Assembly (NCBI RefSeq): GCF_900696085.1
Contig: NZ_CAADFC020000032.1
Location: forward strand, 124,001 to 188,000
Reading direction: 5' to 3'
Length of the DNA stretch: 64,000 bases
Source: Bradyrhizobium ivorense
GTDB taxonomy: Bacteria > Pseudomonadota > Alphaproteobacteria > Rhizobiales > Xanthobacteraceae
The notes beneath the pieces were generated by a model, which was not told the origin of the DNA, ran no database searches, and worked only from the letters and a program-made list of their open reading frames with translations. Of the stretch, positions 1 through 8,350 are shown in pieces (position 1 is the stretch's first letter; every line of letters starts with the position of its first letter). Made by a program: the position numbers and the translations under genes.

Positions 1-556
1 CCTGAGCGTCGACGTGTCGCCGAAGCGGCTCGAGCTGATGCACGAGCTGTTGCCGGCGGCGACCACCTTGGGCGTCGTCGCCAACCCGACCAGCCCGACT
101 GCCGGCTCGCAATTGCAGCGGCTGCGCGCCGCCGCCGAAACCCTCGGCGTCAAGCTGCTGGTGCTGAACGCAAGCAAGGAAGAGGAATTCGAGGAGGTCT
201 TCGCTGCCGTGGGCCGGGAGTCGGCCAACGCGCTGGTGTTCTGCTCCGATCCCTATTTTGCCTTTCGCAGCCGGCGATTGGCCGAGCTCGCGATCAAGTA
301 CGGCGTTCCCGCCATCACGCAGACCCGGGATTTTCCGATGGCCGGCGGGTTGATGAGCTATGGCGGCGATTTCGTGCAGTCGCATCGCCGCGCAGGGATC
401 TATGCCGGCCGGGTGCTCAAGGGCGAGAGGCCGGCCGATCTGCCGGTGCAGCTGGTGACCAAGGTCGAGCTCGTGATCAACCTGAAGACCGCCAAACTGC
501 TCGGCCGCGCATTCTCGCAGTCGGTGGTCAGCGGCGCGGATGACGTGATCGAATAG
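1..556 (+). CDS. ABC transporter substrate-binding protein, ABC_sub_bind family (5'-partial)
   Basis: The reading frame is already open at base 2 (LSVDVSPKRLELM...), so this is the C-terminal part of a gene that starts upstream; the internal GTG at 14 is not the start. The phrase SVDVSPKRLEL followed by LLPAATTLGVVANP and a later GG-LMSYG segment is typical of ABC_sub_bind (TrpX-like) periplasmic binding proteins, which feed small solutes to an ABC importer. About 184 residues are visible and they end normally, so the second half of the bilobal fold is present. The convergent downstream gene starts its stop codon 27 bases later. The ligand cannot be told from sequence. Confidence 0.85.
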   Translation, partial: LSVDVSPKRLELMHELLPAATTLGVVANPTSPTAGSQLQRLRAAAETLGVKLLVLNASKEEEFEEVFAAVGRESANALVFCSDPYFAFRSRRLAELAIKYGVPAITQTRDFPMAGGLMSYGGDFVQSHRRAGIYAGRVLKGERPADLPVQLVTKVELVINLKTAKLLGRAFSQSVVSGADDVIE

Positions 557-582
557 GTTCTGCTTCCCGGCGTCCCGCGACG

Positions 583-2433
583 TCAGCGCGCGCTCTTGCC
601 CGCCATGAACACATACATGTCCCAGAACGTCTCGGGATGATCGACCTCGAAGCGGTGCCATTGCTCCAGATTGGCCTCGTCGGCCGCGCCCGAAAACTGC
701 TTGCGGAATTTTTCGTGCACCGTCGGGTCGTCGAACGGTTCGAAACCCTGGAAGGATAGACCATTGTCGTTCAGGAATGCCGCGATCTCGGGGATCGTGA
801 GGCGGTGCTCCATGACGTTGAACAGCAGGTCGCGGCAGCCGCTGATGCTGTAGAAGTCGCGCGCGCCGATCAGCATCGGCCAGTGCTCGGCCTCGCGGAT
901 GATGTCCTGGCGGCACCGCCTGATGTCGTCGGCGGTGGCGCGATAGCCGCGCGCCGCGATGCGCGCGCGGGCCTCGACGATGACGCGGCGCGCCAGCTCG
1001 CTGTAGAGCCCGATGCGCATTTTGCCGCCCGGCCGCAGCAGCGAGACCAGCACGCGCCAGCCGGCGGTCGGCTCGGCAAGGTGATGCAGCACGCCGACCG
1101 ACTCGATATGATCGAAGCTGCGGCCGATCGTCCCCAGCTCCAGAATATCCGCCTGGGCATAGTCGATATTGCGCAAGCCGAGCTCGCGGGTCTTGCGCCG
1201 CGCATAGGCGAGGCTGGTCAGGCTGATGTCGACCGCGAGCAGGCGGGCGTTCGGATAGACCTGCGCGATCTGGATCGCGTGCGAGCCGGTGCCGCAGCCC
1301 GCGATCAGGATCTCCAGTTCGGCCTGCCGCTCCGCCGTCGGCGCGATCTTGCCGCGCGCCTGATCTGCCGCAAATGCGGTCAGTGGATTGATGGTCCAGC
1401 GCGGATAGGGGTTTTCCTGGTACTGGTGCATCACCTGCACCGAGACGCTGTCCTCGATGGGCGTGAGCGCTGCAATGTGCGCGCGATCGCTCGCTTCCTC
1501 GAGCGGCTCGCGAAGCTGCACCCGCAGCAGGCCGGCCACGCTCGCCGGCCAGTCCCGGCGCAGCAGTGTTTCCGCCGTCGGCAGGGTATGAAGCGGGACA
1601 TAGGCGGCAACGACCGACAGCGCGAGCGGCGTGATGGTGGCCCCCGACGCCAGGTTCTGCAGCAATCGATCGCGCAGCGCATCGGCATCGCCGCTTTCCG
1701 CCGTGGTCTGCGCATAGGCATATTCGCTGATAAAACACTGCCGCGCCAGCGCGCAGGCGAAGCCGACGATGTCGTCGTCGGGTGCGGCGCGATCCTTGCC
1801 CGGCGTGCCCGCCAGCCGCAGCAACTCGGCGCGCGCATGTCCCAGCAGCAGTTCGAGCTGCATGCTCGGCAGCGTCGTCGCTTCCATCGCACAGCGCAGG
1901 AACAGATCCTTGGCCAGCGGGGCGATGCTTTCGCCGCCGAACAATTCGGCGGCCGTGATCGCCAGCGGCCACTTGCTCGCAATCCGCCCGACATATCCGG
2001 CGATGACAGGACTTTGCAGGATGAAGGCGAGCGCCTTGTCTTCCATGCCGAGCGCCAGCGCCTTGCTGAAATGCGCGGCCGCCTTGCTGCGTTGCCCGAG
2101 CGCCTGGTACGAATTGCCAGCATTGTAATGGCAGGCGGCGTTGACCTCGTCCGCCGCGATCGCCTTCGCGAACAGTTTTGCGGCGGCGCGGTGATCGCCG
2201 GCGGCCTGCGCGATCAGGCCGAGCAGGTTCAGGCTCTGCACATGATCGGGCTCGCGCGCGAGAATGTCGCGGCAAATCGCTTGCGCCTCATGGATGCGGC
2301 CGATCGTGCGCAACCGGCTCGCCTCGGCGGCGAGGTCGGCAATGCCGATACCGGCCGCGAAGGCCGGCGCGTTCGCGCTTCCCGCGGAGGCGCCGCGTTG
2401 CTTCTCGGCCGCACGTCGTTCTTTTCGGTTCAT
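583..2433 (-). CDS. TPR-repeat protein with C-terminal class I SAM-dependent methyltransferase domain
   Basis: The 616-residue product starts MNRKERRAAEK, an N-terminus common in rhizobial TPR-methyltransferases. Residues about 34-130 form TPR helices (AQAICRDILAREPDHVQSLNLLG, then NAGNSYQALGQ). A glycine-rich SAM-binding motif I, ILIAGCGTGSHAIQIAQ, lies near 375-391, followed by the acidic end of strand 2 (AVDIS) and a post-motif GVLHHL typical of small-molecule or cell-surface methyltransferases. The middle (130-340) is helical and unassigned. The substrate is unknown; relatives are often annotated only as methyltransferases. It appears monocistronic and cytoplasmic. A long opposite-strand ORF over this gene is a GC shadow. 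Confidence 0.85.
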   Translation of the reverse strand: MNRKERRAAEKQRGASAGSANAPAFAAGIGIADLAAEASRLRTIGRIHEAQAICRDILAREPDHVQSLNLLGLIAQAAGDHRAAAKLFAKAIAADEVNAACHYNAGNSYQALGQRSKAAAHFSKALALGMEDKALAFILQSPVIAGYVGRIASKWPLAITAAELFGGESIAPLAKDLFLRCAMEATTLPSMQLELLLGHARAELLRLAGTPGKDRAAPDDDIVGFACALARQCFISEYAYAQTTAESGDADALRDRLLQNLASGATITPLALSVVAAYVPLHTLPTAETLLRRDWPASVAGLLRVQLREPLEEASDRAHIAALTPIEDSVSVQVMHQYQENPYPRWTINPLTAFAADQARGKIAPTAERQAELEILIAGCGTGSHAIQIAQVYPNARLLAVDISLTSLAYARRKTRELGLRNIDYAQADILELGTIGRSFDHIESVGVLHHLAEPTAGWRVLVSLLRPGGKMRIGLYSELARRVIVEARARIAARGYRATADDIRRCRQDIIREAEHWPMLIGARDFYSISGCRDLLFNVMEHRLTIPEIAAFLNDNGLSFQGFEPFDDPTVHEKFRKQFSGAADEANLEQWHRFEVDHPETFWDMYVFMAGKSAR

Positions 2434-2606
2434 GGTCCCGTCAACCGGCCCGAAGTGTCAGCGCCGCCGAACCGCGCACCGAAAAACGGCGGCGATCCGG
2501 GCGGCGCAATCATCGGGCAGACATAGGGCGGATCAGGATTGCAGCCAAGGATAATCTAGCCGATGGCGGTTGCCTCGATCCGAACGATGGGGCGCGATCG
2601 ACGCGC

Positions 2607-2632
2607 GCCACGCTCACCCGTTTGAGCGTGGC
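2607..2632. terminator. Hairpin, likely terminator of the PEP mutase-family gene
   Basis: A perfect 10-bp stem, GCCACGCTCA with TGAGCGTGGC around a 6-base loop, begins 12 bases past the stop of the minus-strand PEP mutase-family gene. No clear T-run follows, so the efficiency is uncertain. The rest of 2434-2644 shows nothing else. Confidence 0.5.
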
Positions 2633-2644
2633 GATTGTCCGCGC

Positions 2645-3448
2645 TCAGCCGTTCGGTTGCAGGAACGTGCCGTATTGCTTGCTCGCGGCGACCGTGGCGG
2701 CGGCCTGTCCGATCGCCCGCATCGCCGCCATCATCGGCCACGGTCCGAGGCTGATCCGCCGCACGCCGGCGCGGGCGAGATCTGTGATTGCGGGGACACC
2801 CTGCGTCACCATGATGTTGACCGGCAGCGGCGTGCGCTGAACCAGCTGCTCGATCAGCGTGAGGTCGGTGAGGCCGGGGACGAAGATTCCGTCCGCGCCG
2901 GCCTCGGCGTAAACCGCCGCGCGCCGTGCCGCTTCCTCCAGGCACTGCTCCGGCGATCCGAATTTCAGCAGGAACGGATCGGTCCGCGCATTGATGAACA
3001 GATCAATTCCGAGCGCCTGCGCCGTGTCGCGCACCGCCCTGATCTTGGCGGCATGCTGCTTCGGATCGACGAGCCGCCGCTGTCCGCCGGACAGCCCGTC
3101 TTCGATATTGATGCCGATGGCGCCGGCTTTCAGTATCCCGGCCGCCGTCGTCGCGGCCGCCTCCGGCGTGTCGCCATAGCCCGCCTCCAGATCGATCGAG
3201 ACCGGAACCGAAACCGCCGCCGTCATCCGCGACACCAGGCCGGCCACCATGTCGAACGGAACATGTTCGCCGTCGGCGTAGCCGAGCGCTGCCGCGACCG
3301 CCCCGCTGCTGGTCGCGACCGCCGCCGACGTCTTTGCGATCGCCTTGGCGGTGGCGACGTCCCAGGCGTTGAAGAGGACGAGCGGATCGCCCGCCCTGTG
3401 AAGACCGCGAAACGTCTCGGCGTATTGCTGCTGTGTCCTGGCGTCCAT
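2645..3448 (-). CDS. Isocitrate lyase/phosphoenolpyruvate mutase family protein
   Basis: The 267-residue TIM-barrel enzyme of the ICL/PEPM superfamily carries FNAWDVATAKAI near the N-terminus, SSGAVAAALGY, and the metal-site strand VSIDLEAGYGD. GINIEDG follows, all in family order. Members cleave or rearrange C-C or P-C bonds of 2-oxo acids (carboxy-PEP mutase, methylisocitrate lyase, oxaloacetate decarboxylase); the exact substrate here is not evident. I chose ATG at 3448 because AGGAG sits 8 bases upstream on the coding strand; a GTG nine bases earlier would overlap that site. It is in the same orientation as the upstream alpha/beta hydrolase, with a 50-base gap, so the two may be cotranscribed under MarR control. 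Confidence 0.85.
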   Translation of the reverse strand: MDARTQQQYAETFRGLHRAGDPLVLFNAWDVATAKAIAKTSAAVATSSGAVAAALGYADGEHVPFDMVAGLVSRMTAAVSVPVSIDLEAGYGDTPEAAATTAAGILKAGAIGINIEDGLSGGQRRLVDPKQHAAKIRAVRDTAQALGIDLFINARTDPFLLKFGSPEQCLEEAARRAAVYAEAGADGIFVPGLTDLTLIEQLVQRTPLPVNIMVTQGVPAITDLARAGVRRISLGPWPMMAAMRAIGQAAATVAASKQYGTFLQPNG

Positions 3449-3498
3449 TGCACGCACTCCTGTTCAGTGAATTTCGATCCTGCGGTCGGCACACGTGT

Positions 3499-4386
3499 TC
3501 AGTCGGGCGCGTGCGTCCTGAACCAGTCCATGATCAGGCCGGTGACTTCGGCCTCGCGCTCGAGGTGCGGGAAGTGGCCGACGCCGGGCAGCACAACGCG
3601 CCGATGTGGCCCCTTGAACAGCGGCTCTTCCTGGATTGAATACCGCGCGGTCGGATCGTTGCCGCCATAGATCGTCAGCGTCGGCGTGTGCATGTCGTTG
3701 ATCGGCAGCCGGCCCGCAACTCCCGCATCGACCAGGCCGTTGTAGTATTTCAGCGCAGCCTTCATGGTGCCGGGAGAGCTCAGCGTCTGCTTGACCGAGC
3801 GCAGATGCTCGTCGTTCTGCAGGGCTGGCGACCACAACTTCCAGAGATAGTCGACGAAGGGAAGTCCCTCGATGTTGACCGCCGCGTGAGCGCCGGGCAC
3901 CGTGAAGAAATAGACATGGAAGACCGATCGAACGGCATCGGGATCGCTCCTGAGGCTCGCGATCGTGATCGGGTGCGCGGTGTTCATGACCACGGCGGCC
4001 TTGATCGCCGCAGGCGCCGTGGCGAGCGCCTGAAAGGTCGACGTGCCGCCCCAGTCCATGCCGACGACGCGCGCCTGTCCGTCGTCGCTCAGCGCCGCAA
4101 TCAGCGCTTCCAGATCCTTGCCGAGCTCGATCGGATCGAACACCCCGTTGGCCGGAATCTCGGTCGGCGCATAGCCGCGCAGGAACGGCGCGACCGCGCG
4201 ATATCCGGCATCGGCAAACACCTGCAATTGCTTGCGATAGGACCAGGCATTGTCGGGAAAGCCGTGCATGAACATCACGAGGGGCCCGCTGCCCTGCTCG
4301 AGATAGGCGAACCGCACGCCGTTGGCCGTCACGTATTTCAGAACCGGCTCGCTGCCGGTGACATTGGCAACTGCTAATGCGCTCAT
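3499..4386 (-). CDS. Alpha/beta-fold hydrolase (epoxide hydrolase/haloalkane dehalogenase-like)
   Basis: The 295-residue hydrolase has the oxyanion motif HGFPDN at about 41 and a nucleophile elbow VGMDWGG with Asp at about 111. A C-terminal GVGHFPHLERE supplies the catalytic His near 272. An Asp nucleophile is the rule in epoxide hydrolases and haloalkane dehalogenases, not in esterases, so one of those activities is likely. AGAGGAAA precedes the ATG. The gene is divergent from a MarR regulator across a 101-base interval with a palindromic operator, and it leads towards the PEP mutase-family gene, suggesting an inducible detoxification or catabolic unit. No signal peptide is visible. Confidence 0.85.
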   Translation of the reverse strand: MSALAVANVTGSEPVLKYVTANGVRFAYLEQGSGPLVMFMHGFPDNAWSYRKQLQVFADAGYRAVAPFLRGYAPTEIPANGVFDPIELGKDLEALIAALSDDGQARVVGMDWGGTSTFQALATAPAAIKAAVVMNTAHPITIASLRSDPDAVRSVFHVYFFTVPGAHAAVNIEGLPFVDYLWKLWSPALQNDEHLRSVKQTLSSPGTMKAALKYYNGLVDAGVAGRLPINDMHTPTLTIYGGNDPTARYSIQEEPLFKGPHRRVVLPGVGHFPHLEREAEVTGLIMDWFRTHAPD

Positions 4387-4410
4387 CGTCGTTTTCCTCT
4401 ACCTAATTAT

Positions 4411-4474
4411 GTGCGTAACGCATATATGCGTAGCGCATACATCAGGTCAAGTTGTTTTTTGTGTGCTGCGCACA
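4411..4474. promoter_or_regulatory. MarR-type operator region between hydrolase and MarR genes
   Basis: The intergenic region holds a perfect 14-bp palindrome ACGCATATATGCGT (4418-4431) flanked by further TGCGTA/GCGCAT repeats. A second dyad, TGTGC-N3-GCACA, lies at 4462-4474, just upstream of the marR ATG. The layout (divergent genes, two related dyads) fits an autoregulated MarR operator covering both promoters. The binding protein is inferred from adjacency. Confidence 0.7.
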
Positions 4475-4487
4475 TATTGTCGGTGGC

Positions 4488-4997
4488 ATGGACACTGAAA
4501 TCGCCAATTTGCTGGGGGCGCTGTCGCTCGCCGTGATGGACCGGATCGAGCATGGCGCGCGCGAGGTCATCGGCCGTGGCGGCGAGACGCCTGCGGCGCT
4601 CGTCGTCATCGGCTATGGCGAGGGCATGACCAACGAGAAGCTGCGCCGCATCCTCGGCCTGTCGCATTCCGGAACGGTCCGCCTGGTGGACCGTCTGGTG
4701 TCGGATCAACTGGTCGAGCGCCGGCCGGGCGATGACGCCAGGGAGGTCGCGCTGCATCTGACGCCGAAGGGCGCCGCGACCCGGAAGGAACTGATGGCGT
4801 CGCGGATTTCAGCGGTTGCGTCGCTGCTGAATGTGCTGTCGCCGACGGAGACCAAGCGGCTCGGCACGCTGATCCGCGACCTGCTGGTGCGGCAGGATAC
4901 CAGCGAGATGGATCGCTTCACGATCTGCCGGATGTGCGACGACAGGGTGTGTACGCGTTGCCCGCTGCCGACCAGCAAGGGCAAGCGCGCGCGCTAA
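4488..4997 (+). CDS. MarR family transcriptional regulator with Cys-rich C-terminal tail
   Basis: The 169-residue winged-helix regulator has NEKLRRILGLSHSGTVRLVDRLVSDQLVERRPG, the recognition helix and start of the wing, followed by HLTPKGAA, typical of MarR. I prefer the ATG at 4488 with GGTGG just upstream; the frame is open further 5' but that would swallow the operator. The C-terminus carries CRMC-D-D-R-V-CTRC, four cysteines in a CxxC..CxxC arrangement suited to metal or redox sensing, seen in one MarR subgroup. It probably represses itself and the divergent hydrolase. Confidence 0.9.
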   Translation: MDTEIANLLGALSLAVMDRIEHGAREVIGRGGETPAALVVIGYGEGMTNEKLRRILGLSHSGTVRLVDRLVSDQLVERRPGDDAREVALHLTPKGAATRKELMASRISAVASLLNVLSPTETKRLGTLIRDLLVRQDTSEMDRFTICRMCDDRVCTRCPLPTSKGKRAR

Positions 4998-5109
4998 CGC
5001 CGATCCATTCCCGTTGGCGGCAGATCATGGACCGCCAAGGGAACCTCACAGGAACGATGCATCGCCGGGCCGGTTGTTGGATGTCATCAACCGCGCAAGG
5101 CACCCCTGG

Positions 5110-5502
5110 ATGCCGAATGTCCCCGATCGATCGCTTGCTGTCTGGTGTTTTGCATTTTTGCTTCTTTTGAGTGCTTGCGGCGAGAACAAGCTCGAATGCG
5201 ATTCCATCGACACGCGCAATGCCGTGCTCCAGCGCGTTGCGGACGACCATCGCAATCCGCTGGTCAACTACGCCGCCAAGGAGTCGACGGCTAAACCGAA
5301 TCCGGAGAACAGCAAGCCGCTTTACCTTCTCAGTGAGAGAATGGTCACGACCTCGACGAGTCCGGACAAGCGGACGTTGCAATGCAGCGGCGGCATTTCG
5401 GTGAGCGTGGGCGACGTGAAAGCCTCGAAGGAAATTGAGTTCACGGTGCAGCGCGCATCGGACGGCAAGATCTCCGTTTCGGTGGTGCCGTTTCAATTCT
5501 GA
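5110..5502 (+). CDS. Small predicted lipoprotein, function unknown
   Basis: With ATG 5110 as start the product is 130 residues: MPNVPDRSLAVW, a hydrophobic stretch, then the lipobox LLSAC-GEN, so it should be lipidated and exported. The mature part ends in a beta-rich segment (ISVSVGDVKASKEIEFTV...ISVSVVPFQF). The frame is open 96 bases further upstream, but that would put a hydrophilic leader before the signal peptide. No named domain is recognised. The last 43 codons recur as a diverged copy at 8191-8319. Confidence 0.7.
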   Translation: MPNVPDRSLAVWCFAFLLLLSACGENKLECDSIDTRNAVLQRVADDHRNPLVNYAAKESTAKPNPENSKPLYLLSERMVTTSTSPDKRTLQCSGGISVSVGDVKASKEIEFTVQRASDGKISVSVVPFQF

Positions 5503-5587
5503 CGCCGCGTGGCCGCGGCGCGCTCGCCGCGGCTGATCCAGCGCAATGTCGACAGTTGGCGAAAACGCGCGAGGCGACCTCGCTTCC

Positions 5588-7834
5588 CTATTCGTCCGAT
5601 ATCCATGACGGCGTCGTCGGAATATTCCATTGCAGGAACACTTCCGCGTAGGAATAGCCCAAGGTCGTGAACAGCAGCGCGTCGAGGTCCTGGCCGAGCG
5701 GCTTGCTTTGATCGCTGTCCGACGCGTATTGCAGCAAAGCTCCCTTGTAATTATCGCCCATCGTGTTCCACCACGTGTGTGTCGGGCTGACATAGACCGG
5801 TTTGTCCTTGTACGTGTTCCATTGCTGATCGTTGTTGACGACAATGAGATTGATTGCGGTGACGAGCGGCACGAACGCCTGAAGATAGGAATGCACGCAC
5901 CCGTCGCGATAGGCCTGGAAGGAGCTCGGCACCTCGTTTGAACCCGCTTTGTAGTCGGGCGGATTCGCGGTCCACGTCCCGTTTCGGTAGAGGGCGCCGA
6001 CCGTCGCCAAAATCCCGCCGTCCCTGGTCGCGGCTGCGGCGTAGGATATGATCATGTCCTGCGTCGCGGCGAACACCTTGCCCAGATCATTGTCGACCTC
6101 TCCGAGCTTGGCGCTGATGTAGTACGCCGGATCGCTCACGCTGATGGAGTAGTCGGTGTTGCGAGACCTGAAGAACGCACACAGCAGGCCGACGACGGCC
6201 GCCGCTGCCGAAAACAGGCCCAGTACCGCTGCGCCTTCCGGCGCAGTGACTGCGAGGATCCCGCCGAGGCAAGTGAGCACAGAGCCGGCGCCGCCGGCGG
6301 TTACGGAGGCAATATTCAGGGCGTTGACCTGACGGGCGGTGCTGCTGATCAAGGTCGCGGTCGTCGGGATCACGAGCGCGTTTGCGACGTAACTTGCCGC
6401 CAGACTTTCGATCTGACTTTGCACGACGACGACTTGCGACATCGCAGACCAGAACGAGGCCGACGACACCAGATCGTTCAACTCGTTTTGCAGGTCGTTT
6501 TGAACGCCGCTCCACGCAGCCTTGTTCGAAAAGGTCGGCGGCACCGTCATCGTTGCCAGCGCGGTGACATAATCACCGGCCTGTGCTGCGGACATCTGGC
6601 TATATTGCGCCCGGATGTCGTTCGCGGTCGGGCCGCCCTTGATCAGGTCCTGGCTGATCTGGGAGTAGGCGGCGAGCGCGTCGCCGCTGTATGAATGGAG
6701 CGGAACGGCCGGCTGATCGAACACGCCGATGCCGACGCGGGTCATCTGCCACACCATGCTGCCGCCGGTATCGTTCAACGCGTAGGAACTCGCGTTCGGC
6801 GTCGTCAGCAGCAGGATGTCGGTGGCGGAGAGCGGGATCGCGTCCATGATGGACTGCGTCAGTCCGGCCGGATAAAGTGAGGGGTCGGCGCTGGCGAACG
6901 GATCGATCCAGGCGGGGTTGCGGCCGTTGACGGGATAGCTCGGGACCAACAGGGCGACCTCTGACTTCGGCTGCTGAAGATCGTTCGGGTTGAGATCGGA
7001 GACCACCTTCCAGACCGCGCCGTCAGGGGTCGTCTTGATCGTGCCGAGGGCAAATCCCGTCTCGATCGTCACCGCGCTTGCCGGGTTGCCCGCCTGGAAC
7101 TCGACCAGGCTGTAGCCGCCAGCGCTCGCAACCGCCGACAGCACATAGCAGGCGGGAGCCGCTGTGGCATCGGTAACAATACCCTGAACGATTCCGGTTG
7201 AGCTGATCTGCTGCAACGAGGTGGTCTTGTTCGTCAGCACGTCGGCAAGCAATACCTGCCAGAGCGAGCCGTCCTGCTTGGTGAACCAGACCGTCTCGCC
7301 GATCGACCAAACTCCCTGCGGCTCGATGCCGGAGGTCGGTTGGTAGACCTGCATCATCGGCGGAAAGAATTTGTAGTTCTCGGTCAAGCAGAGCCAGTAC
7401 AGCCCGTTGCTCGGAGTTGGCGATGTCGCAGACGCGGCGCAGACGAAGTAATGGCTGCCGCTCGCCGGATCGATGACGTAGGTCCATCCGTTGAATGCGG
7501 AGAGCTGGCAGTCGTCGGCGAGAGTCTCGAAGACGCCTGCCGCGCCCGAATGCCCGGATAGCGCGACCGGGTTGAGGCTGAAGTCGTACCGCATCCCGGT
7601 CGGCGTGCCGCCGTCGTCCAGGACGATGCAAAAATATTGCACGCCGGTCGTCGGATCCGGCGGAGAAACCGCGCTGAACCTTGCGGTGTTGGCGTCCCAC
7701 GCGGTCATGCCGATATAGGGCAATGAGACCGGCACCGCCGCGGTTTTCAGAATGCGGTTCGGCGTGGCGTTGGTCCACGGGGCTGCTTGCGAATACACAT
7801 CGAGTGCGGACGGCGTTGCGTGAAGGGATGTCAT
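5588..7834 (-). CDS. Large protein of unknown function, beta-rich N-half and helical C-half with hydrophobic segment
   Basis: I do not recognise this 748-residue protein. There is no signal peptide. Residues 1-330 or so are rich in short strands with repeated W/Y-containing motifs (WTYVIDPASGSHYFV, GETVWFTKQDGSLWQVLL, GAVWKVVSDL), suggesting a propeller-like beta domain. The remainder is Ala/Ser/Gln-rich and helical, with a long hydrophobic stretch around 550-590 (LTCLGGILAVTAPEGAAV then LFSAAAAVVGLLCAFF). A beta domain plus helical bundle with a buried hydrophobic hairpin recalls alpha-pore-forming toxins, but that is inference only. It sits alone, flanked by two related lipoprotein 3' ends. 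Confidence 0.7.
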   Translation of the reverse strand: MTSLHATPSALDVYSQAAPWTNATPNRILKTAAVPVSLPYIGMTAWDANTARFSAVSPPDPTTGVQYFCIVLDDGGTPTGMRYDFSLNPVALSGHSGAAGVFETLADDCQLSAFNGWTYVIDPASGSHYFVCAASATSPTPSNGLYWLCLTENYKFFPPMMQVYQPTSGIEPQGVWSIGETVWFTKQDGSLWQVLLADVLTNKTTSLQQISSTGIVQGIVTDATAAPACYVLSAVASAGGYSLVEFQAGNPASAVTIETGFALGTIKTTPDGAVWKVVSDLNPNDLQQPKSEVALLVPSYPVNGRNPAWIDPFASADPSLYPAGLTQSIMDAIPLSATDILLLTTPNASSYALNDTGGSMVWQMTRVGIGVFDQPAVPLHSYSGDALAAYSQISQDLIKGGPTANDIRAQYSQMSAAQAGDYVTALATMTVPPTFSNKAAWSGVQNDLQNELNDLVSSASFWSAMSQVVVVQSQIESLAASYVANALVIPTTATLISSTARQVNALNIASVTAGGAGSVLTCLGGILAVTAPEGAAVLGLFSAAAAVVGLLCAFFRSRNTDYSISVSDPAYYISAKLGEVDNDLGKVFAATQDMIISYAAAATRDGGILATVGALYRNGTWTANPPDYKAGSNEVPSSFQAYRDGCVHSYLQAFVPLVTAINLIVVNNDQQWNTYKDKPVYVSPTHTWWNTMGDNYKGALLQYASDSDQSKPLGQDLDALLFTTLGYSYAEVFLQWNIPTTPSWISDE

Positions 7835-8190
7835 CGACAGGTTTCCTGGGCGAGTCTGGTTTCGTTGGGAAGCATTGGCACGGGGCCGCAGGCTTGTTAC
7901 CTGCCGCCCGCACAGCCAAACCGGCCGGCTATATCCCTGATTGCGCCGCAGATGCGTTCAGCCGTGCTTTGCGATCAGGTCGCGAAAGGAGTTGAGGATC
8001 TTTTTTTGCGAAGAGCGTGGTGACTTTGTAGGCAGCGCTTGCAGAAAAGCCGGAAGCGCTCGTCGGAAATTATAGATGCATGTCAGGTTGGTTTGCAACT
8101 TCATGTTGATGACGTGGTCCCGCGAACGGCGGCAGGGGGCGTTGCTCCCTCGGGCCCCCATAAAAACGATGCTTCGCCGGATCGAAGCGA
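7835..8190. other. Intergenic region upstream of the 748-residue gene
   Basis: This holds the promoter side of the 748-residue gene. A gaaacct just upstream of its ATG gives an AGGTTTC-type ribosome site on the minus strand. No gene is supported. At 8164-8181 a short stretch (AACGATGCTTCGCCGG) nearly matches bases 5054-5069 upstream of the lipoprotein gene. Confidence 0.4.
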
Positions 8191-8319
8191 ACGTTGCAAT
8201 GCAGCGGCGGGATTTCGGTGAGCGTGGGCGACGTGAAAGCTTCGAAGGAGATCGAGTTCACCGTCCAGCGAGCATCGGACGGCAAGATCTCCGTCTCGGT
8301 TATGCCCTTTCAATTCTGA
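8191..8319 (+). pseudogene. Truncated second copy of the lipoprotein gene (3' third only)
   Basis: Forty-two codons plus stop align without gaps to the end of the lipoprotein gene at 5374-5502. They differ at ten synonymous sites and one nonsynonymous site (V to M before PFQF). The GC-rich sequence just past both stops (GCCGCGTGGCCGCGGCGC) is also shared. No start codon, lipobox or signal peptide is in frame upstream, so this is a remnant. The synonymous divergence says the copy evolved under protein-level constraint before being truncated. Confidence 0.75.
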
Positions 8320-8350
8320 GTCGCGCCGCGTGGCCGCGGCGCACGCGCCG

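Noticed and set aside
805..2526. Long plus-strand open frame over the TPR-methyltransferase
   Set aside because: Arg/Gln/Ala-rich composition with no motif; it is the GC-driven mirror of the clearly recognised minus-strand gene.
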